Part shown: in pieces, positions 6,464 through 8,733 of the stretch | How the letters are laid out: every line of letters starts with the position of its first letter | Numbering within the stretch: position 1 is the first letter of the stretch | Origin: Nitrospiria bacterium | Lineage (GTDB): Bacteria > Nitrospirota > CAKKRA01 > 9FT-COMBO-42-15 | Reading direction: 5' to 3' | NCBI GenBank assembly: GCA_919903585.1 | Contig: CAKKST010000072.1 | Location: 1 to 8,733 of the forward strand | Length of the DNA stretch: 8,733 nt | Program-made: the position numbers and the translations under genes | The notes under the pieces: generated by a model | What the model was told of the DNA's origin: nothing | Seen by the model: only the letters and a program-made list of their open reading frames with translations | Database searches by the model: none

Positions 6464-6949
6464 TTAATCTTCATCTATCTCACCGTACTGTAGTGGCGCG
6501 TCTCCTACAGATTCTAAGATGAGTGGATATCTTGTATCTTGCTTAGGCGGTTCTATTCCTTTCAATTCAACAATGAAGCGCCATTCATCGCCATAATCAA
6601 AAAGAAATAACATCTCTTTCCCGATTTTATTGAATACTTCATCTATTTTTGTCTTTTTCACACTCTTACAATGAGTTGGCTCTAACCCTTGCTCTTTTTC
6701 TATGTCCTTAAACAATTCGTAGCACTCATTTGATTTCGCCCATGATTTCAAGTTATCGAAAAACCCAAAACAGTGATCAAAATCAAAGTCAAATGCATTT
6801 ATTATTTCTTCCGCAAGTCCATACAATGTAAGCCTTTCCGGGATTGCTAAAATTCTGTGTGGCGTTCCTCTACCCCTTCCAAACACATCACTTAGGGTTG
6901 CTTTGAGTATGTATATTTTCTCCTCTTGTTTTTCTATACGCTTTTTCAT
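6464..6949 (-). CDS. Plasmid pRiA4b ORF-3-like family protein
   Basis: 161-residue protein of the family named after ORF-3 of plasmid pRiA4b; its biochemical function is unknown. Supporting features are the N-terminal strand IYILKATL (12-19), HRILAIPERLTLYGLAEEIINAFDFDFDHCFGF (about 31-63), which matches the family's R-x-I-x-V-P...L...L...H pattern, and the signature LFDYGDEWRFIVEL (116-129). The C-terminus YPLILESVGDAPLQYGEIDED matches the family's closing P-rich/acidic segment. The family occurs on plasmids, integrons and other mobile DNA. GAGG at 6958-6961 (- strand) lies 8 bases before the ATG. The start lies about 30 bases inside the attC-like site 6971-7045, as expected for the first gene of a cassette. 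Confidence 0.8.
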   Translation of the reverse strand: MKKRIEKQEEKIYILKATLSDVFGRGRGTPHRILAIPERLTLYGLAEEIINAFDFDFDHCFGFFDNLKSWAKSNECYELFKDIEKEQGLEPTHCKSVKKTKIDEVFNKIGKEMLFLFDYGDEWRFIVELKGIEPPKQDTRYPLILESVGDAPLQYGEIDED

Positions 6950-6970
6950 TGTTCATTCCTCAAAAATGTG

Positions 6971-7045
6971 GCCTTGTCATTCAAGGCCAAAAGAAGTGCG
7001 GTAGCATTTGATGAATGGCCTTTCACTTTTGGCCTGTTGTTAGGC
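6971..7045 (-). repeat. attC-like site 1 (end of the crotonase cassette)
   Basis: Read on the - strand the order is as follows. R'' core GCCTAAC (7045-7039) is followed by a 3-base spacer and L'' AGGCCAAAAG (7035-7026). Then come a 32-base centre, L' CTTTTGGCCT (6993-6984), a 5-base spacer, and an R' region GACAAGGC (6978-6971). The two L boxes are perfect 10-bp complements. The R'' core fits the RYYYAAC rule exactly. R' keeps AGGC but has GAC in place of GTT, so this half looks mutated. A second local hairpin (GGCCTTG 6970-6976 with CAAGGCC 6982-6988) overlaps the R' side. The layout and 75-bp size are typical of integron attC sites. Confidence 0.6.
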
Positions 7046-7058
7046 GATGTGTTGCGAT
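7039..7058 (+). repeat. 20-bp inverted repeat, cassette-end copy
   Basis: GTTAGGCGATGTGTTGCGAT on the + strand, an 18/20 inverted partner of 7835-7854. Its first 7 bases are the R'' core of attC-like site 1. The remaining 13 extend the pairing beyond the core, towards the crotonase stop codon. Confidence 0.8.
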
Positions 7059-7077
7059 ATGCTGAAAGTTCTTTCCT

Positions 7078-7809
7078 TTACTTTTCCTTCTTTCGCTCCT
7101 TAAAAGCTTTCAGTATTATCTTCTGGAAGGCCTCGTCATGCTCAAGGGAAAAAGACTCTTCAAAACTCAAACCACTATTTTGAGTAAAACAACCTTTGGT
7201 AAATAGTAAAGCCTCCAAAGGAGCTTCCATTATTGTCCTGGCCATCTCTTTTGCTTTGTCTTGCAATGCTTCATTGTCTACTACTTGGCTCACAAGCCCT
7301 ATCCTTAAGGCTTCTGTTGCATCAATTTTCCGCCCAGTTAAACATAGTTCACGTGCCCGACCTTCCCCAATGATCCATCGGAGTGGAGTAAAAAGTGGCG
7401 GTGCACCAAATTTAATTTCTGGATGACCAAAAACAGCTGATTGAGAAGAAATCCTAATATCACAGAGTGTTGTTAAATCAAATCCTCCTCCAATGGCAGG
7501 ACCATTAATAGCAGCGATTATAGGCTTGGAAAAATTCCAAACTGCTTTATGATATATTGATGAAGACTTAAACAATTGATTATGTATATCCAATTGTTCA
7601 AATTCTAATAAATCAAAGCCTGCACTAAAAGCAGAGCCAGCTCCGGTAATAATTACTACATTTACGCTTATAGAATTTGTCCATTCAGTAAGACATTCTG
7701 AAATTTCGTGCCTCATTTGAATGGAAAGTGCGTTCCTTTTATGAGGGCGGTTTAAAACAATTGAACCAATCCCGTCATTCACTCCAACATTTATAGTGCT
7801 AAAATTCAT
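7078..7809 (-). CDS. Crotonase-superfamily protein (enoyl-CoA hydratase/isomerase type)
   Basis: 243-residue crotonase-fold protein, probably acting on an acyl-CoA thioester. Oxyanion-hole segments are visible: GSAFSAGFDL (58-67) and NGPAIGGGFDLTTLCDI (102-118). Glu131 in FGHPEIKFG matches the second catalytic glutamate of enoyl-CoA hydratase (rat Glu164). The first (rat Glu144) is replaced by Asp111 in GGGFDL. The usual P-x-x-GG segment is APPLFTPLRW here. The reaction therefore cannot be assigned; it could be a hydratase, an isomerase or another crotonase. The start ATG at 7809 has AAGGAG at 7819-7824 (- strand). No beta-oxidation neighbours are present. The gene stands alone between two attC-like sites, which suggests a captured cassette. 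Confidence 0.88.
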   Translation of the reverse strand: MNFSTINVGVNDGIGSIVLNRPHKRNALSIQMRHEISECLTEWTNSISVNVVIITGAGSAFSAGFDLLEFEQLDIHNQLFKSSSIYHKAVWNFSKPIIAAINGPAIGGGFDLTTLCDIRISSQSAVFGHPEIKFGAPPLFTPLRWIIGEGRARELCLTGRKIDATEALRIGLVSQVVDNEALQDKAKEMARTIMEAPLEALLFTKGCFTQNSGLSFEESFSLEHDEAFQKIILKAFKERKKEK

Positions 7810-7834
7810 TAACTCATACTCCTTATTTCCATGA

Positions 7835-7854
7835 ATCGCAACATTTCGCCTAAC
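7835..7854 (-). repeat. 20-bp inverted repeat, cassette-start copy
   Basis: On the - strand this begins with GTTAGGCGAA and ends TGTTGCGAT. It matches the + strand sequence at 7039-7058 at 18 of 20 positions, so the two copies are inverted and bracket the crotonase gene. It starts with a canonical R' core GTTAGGC (7854-7848). Confidence 0.8.
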
Positions 7855-7880
7855 GGGCTGGAGGCTTGCCGAAGTGCCCT
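7848..7880 (-). repeat. attC-like site 2, apparently collapsed
   Basis: On the - strand a degenerate R''-like block GGGCACTTCGGCAAG (7878 to 7864) is followed after only about 10 bases by the canonical R' core GTTAGGC (7854-7848). No L-box pair or central arm is present. ACTTCGGC is shared with the R'' side of site 3. The block also partly complements the first bases of the DUF4258/DUF2283 unit (GTTAGCGGAAATGCCC, from 8358 downward). It lies directly after the DUF2283 stop codon, as an attC would. Weak on its own; supported by its position between two better sites. Confidence 0.4.
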
Positions 7881-8079
7881 ATACAGTTTCGTATTGAAGA
7901 ACTTTTAACTGTTCAGGTTTTATTCTGGCACTCAGGTTGAGTATTTCAACACCAACTACCTTACCATCAGCGTTGAAGTCCAGAATTACACCGGGCTGTA
8001 CTTCCTCAGATTCCACGATAGACGATTCATCTAATCGGAAATAAAGAGCATCGCTTTCCTTGTCTACCTTTAATTTCAT
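7879..8079 (-). CDS. DUF2283 family protein
   Basis: 66-residue protein of the DUF2283 family, function unknown. It has the family pattern nearly complete: MKLKVDKESDALYFRLDES (1-19), VQPGVILDFNADGKVVGVEILNLS (27-50). Its ATG overlaps the stop of the DUF4258 gene by 4 bases (ATGA), and AAGGAGG inside the end of that gene provides a ribosome binding site, so the two are translated together. DUF2283 proteins are often encoded next to DUF4258 proteins in bacteria. A toxin-antitoxin-like role is a guess from this pairing and is not shown by the sequence. Confidence 0.88.
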   Translation of the reverse strand: MKLKVDKESDALYFRLDESSIVESEEVQPGVILDFNADGKVVGVEILNLSARIKPEQLKVLQYETV

Positions 8080-8321
8080 TTTTGCCTCCTTGCCCTACGG
8101 TCAAAAAATACTGTTACCACTTTTTGTGGTGAAACATGTGAGTTTATAACTACATGCAGAATTCGTCCCTCATGTTCATCAATGCTTTTAAAATAATGAA
8201 TATTCTTGTCTTCACCTATATTTTTCCAATCAGGTTTATCAATAGTCCGCCATACCCATTCCTCTGGAATCTCCCGTTCTTTCAACATGTCTTGGGTATG
8301 TGCTGATAGTTTAAAATCCAC
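8076..8321 (-). CDS. DUF4258 family protein, possible toxin partner of the DUF2283 protein
   Basis: 81-residue protein that follows the DUF4258 pattern: LSAHTQDMLKEREIPEEWVWRTIDKPD (about 5-31, the S-x-H-x-x-x-x-x-x-R-x-I block), then RILHVVINSHVSPQKVVTVFFDRR at about 53-76, ending in basic residues. Function unknown; small size and pairing with DUF2283 suggest a toxin-antitoxin-like module. The start is a GTG at 8321. A perfect TATAAT with an upstream TG lies only 6 bases before it, so the message is probably leaderless. The start is 36 bases from the recombination point of attC-like site 3, which is typical for a cassette gene. Confidence 0.82.
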   Translation of the reverse strand: MDFKLSAHTQDMLKEREIPEEWVWRTIDKPDWKNIGEDKNIHYFKSIDEHEGRILHVVINSHVSPQKVVTVFFDRRARRQK

Positions 8322-8327
8322 AGTCTT

Positions 8328-8336
8328 ATTATATCA
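8328..8336 (-). promoter_or_regulatory. Extended -10 promoter for the DUF4258/DUF2283 pair
   Basis: On the - strand the sequence TGATATAAT (8336 to 8328) is a perfect extended -10 element (TGn plus TATAAT). No good -35 is present; the position falls in the R' side of attC-like site 3. The expected transcription start lies at or next to the GTG start codon at 8321. Confidence 0.6.
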
Positions 8337-8348
8337 CCAGCAGGGCAT

Positions 8349-8421
8349 TTCCGCTAACATTTTCGTTGCAAAAGAAGCCCTAAGGGTTTGGACTTTAGTC
8401 TTTTGCACCATGTTAGCCGAA
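8349..8421 (-). repeat. attC-like site 3
   Basis: A 73-bp imperfect palindrome. On the - strand TTCGGCTAACAT (8421-8410) pairs with ATGTTAGCGGAA (8360-8349) at 11 of 12 positions. TGCAAAAGA (8407-8399) pairs perfectly with TCTTTTGCA (8375-8367). The two stems are separated by unpaired spacers of 2 and 6 bases, and the centre holds CCCTTAGGG. AAC and GTT sit at the R''/R' positions expected for integron attC sites, and the L boxes share CAAAAG/CTTTTG with site 1. The outer cores (GGCTAAC, GTTAGCG) depart from RYYYAAC/GTTRRRY at some positions. The site begins about 9 bases after the signal peptidase stop codon. Confidence 0.6.
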
Positions 8422-8429
8422 GTTTCTGG

Positions 8430-8690
8430 CTATTTAATCGTCATACCAATCCTATCTGTTTTCTTAGACCAGTAAATGTAAAGAGCTTTACCTCTTATTT
8501 GTTTTTTATCAACATAGCCCCAGTAGCGGCTGTCATAGCTCTGATCGCGGTTATCTCCCATAACAAAGAGTGAATCTGGCGGAACAATTATCGGACCTGT
8601 GTTATCTCTTGGTGCGTATTCTTTCGGCTTTATATGCTGGTCATGATGAACAATATAATTTTCAATAAGTTTTTCACCACCCCAGTTCAA
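8430..8690 (-). CDS. lepB: Type I signal peptidase, C-terminal part only (likely truncated)
   Basis: Membrane serine peptidase that removes signal peptides from exported proteins. Only the C-terminal third is present: KLIENYIVHHDQ, then APRDNTGPIIVPPDSLFVMGDNRDQSYDSRYWGYVDKKQIRGKA, which contains the conserved GDNRDxSxDSR box (45-55 counted from the TTG at 8690). The membrane segments and the boxes with the catalytic serine and lysine should lie upstream but are not in the window. The frame stays open to 8732, yet its codons there (CSPKCCTSLLNWGG) do not resemble the family, and recognisable homology begins at about GEKLIE. The gene therefore looks broken near 8680. The start given is only the first TTG in frame. 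The end, with attC-like site 3 just behind it, looks natural. Confidence 0.72.
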   Translation of the reverse strand: MNWGGEKLIENYIVHHDQHIKPKEYAPRDNTGPIIVPPDSLFVMGDNRDQSYDSRYWGYVDKKQIRGKALYIYWSKKTDRIGMTIK

Positions 8691-8695
8691 CAGTG

Positions 8696-8733
8696 AAGTG
8701 CAACACTTAGGAGAGCAAAAGGAGTATCCTAAG
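8696..8733. repeat. Short palindromic sequence at the window edge, possible mobile-element end
   Basis: Two small perfect inverted repeats lie in a row: AAGTG (8696-8700) with CACTT (8704-8708), and CTTAGGA (8706-8712) with TCCTAAG (8727-8733) around a 14-base loop. In another - strand frame the bases read a short stop-terminated tail, LLSVALHC, which resembles ends I associate with IS30-like transposases. This is a weak recollection-based hint. The palindrome may continue beyond the window. Confidence 0.3.

Noticed and set aside
6926..7183. + strand open frame across the gap between the pRiA4b-like and crotonase genes
   Set aside because: It runs antisense through attC-like site 1 and the end of the crotonase gene, with no ribosome binding site or recognisable motif.
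6950..8430. CRISPR array
   Set aside because: The repeats are few, imperfect, palindromic pairs around genes, without regular spacing or short spacers.
8206..8475. + strand open frame opposite DUF4258 and attC-like site 3
   Set aside because: It overlaps two well-supported - strand genes and its composition is that of an antisense shadow.

Overview
The window has two parts. The left two thirds (about 1-6080, all + strand) is a bacterial core-gene block: the 3' end of rpoA, rplQ, ffh, rpsP, khpA (KH-domain protein), rimM, trmD, a TrmD-associated SPOUT-type RNA methyltransferase, rplS and rnhB. The right third (about 6130-8733, all - strand) is accessory DNA: an AbrB-like antitoxin-type protein, a pRiA4b ORF-3-like protein, a crotonase-family protein, a DUF4258/DUF2283 pair, and the C-terminal part of a type I signal peptidase. 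The order ffh-rpsP-khpA-rimM-trmD-(methyltransferase)-rplS-rnhB, and the stand-alone methyltransferase next to trmD, fit deep-branching Gram-negative lineages such as Nitrospirota or Desulfobacterota. That placement is inferred from memory of gene order and was not computed.

Core block: the genes are tightly packed (rimM/trmD and trmD/methyltransferase overlap) and serve ribosome and tRNA maturation, protein targeting and genome maintenance. Two breaks stand out. A possible sigma70-type promoter with almost no leader lies before ffh. A roughly 180-bp MITE/REP-like palindromic element separates ffh from rpsP. Two ribosomal proteins, bL17 and bL19, carry long low-complexity C-terminal tails.

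Accessory block: this looks like a small integron gene-cassette array without an integrase in view. Three attC-like sites lie between the - strand genes. Two (6971-7045 and 8349-8421) have the attC layout: outer R-boxes with AAC/GTT cores, short unpaired spacers, inner L-boxes (CAAAAG/CTTTTG) and a variable centre. The third (7848-7880) looks collapsed. The strongest argument is that the first bases of the crotonase unit (7835-7854) are an 18/20 inverted match to the sequence around the R'' core at its other end (7039-7058). This is expected if the two were the halves of one attC in an excised circular cassette. The DUF4258/DUF2283 unit shows the same relation more weakly and has its own extended -10 promoter that would give a leaderless GTG-started message. 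The signal peptidase fragment next to the array lacks its catalytic serine and lysine boxes in this window. Its homology appears to stop near 8680, beside a short palindromic sequence that could be a mobile-element end.
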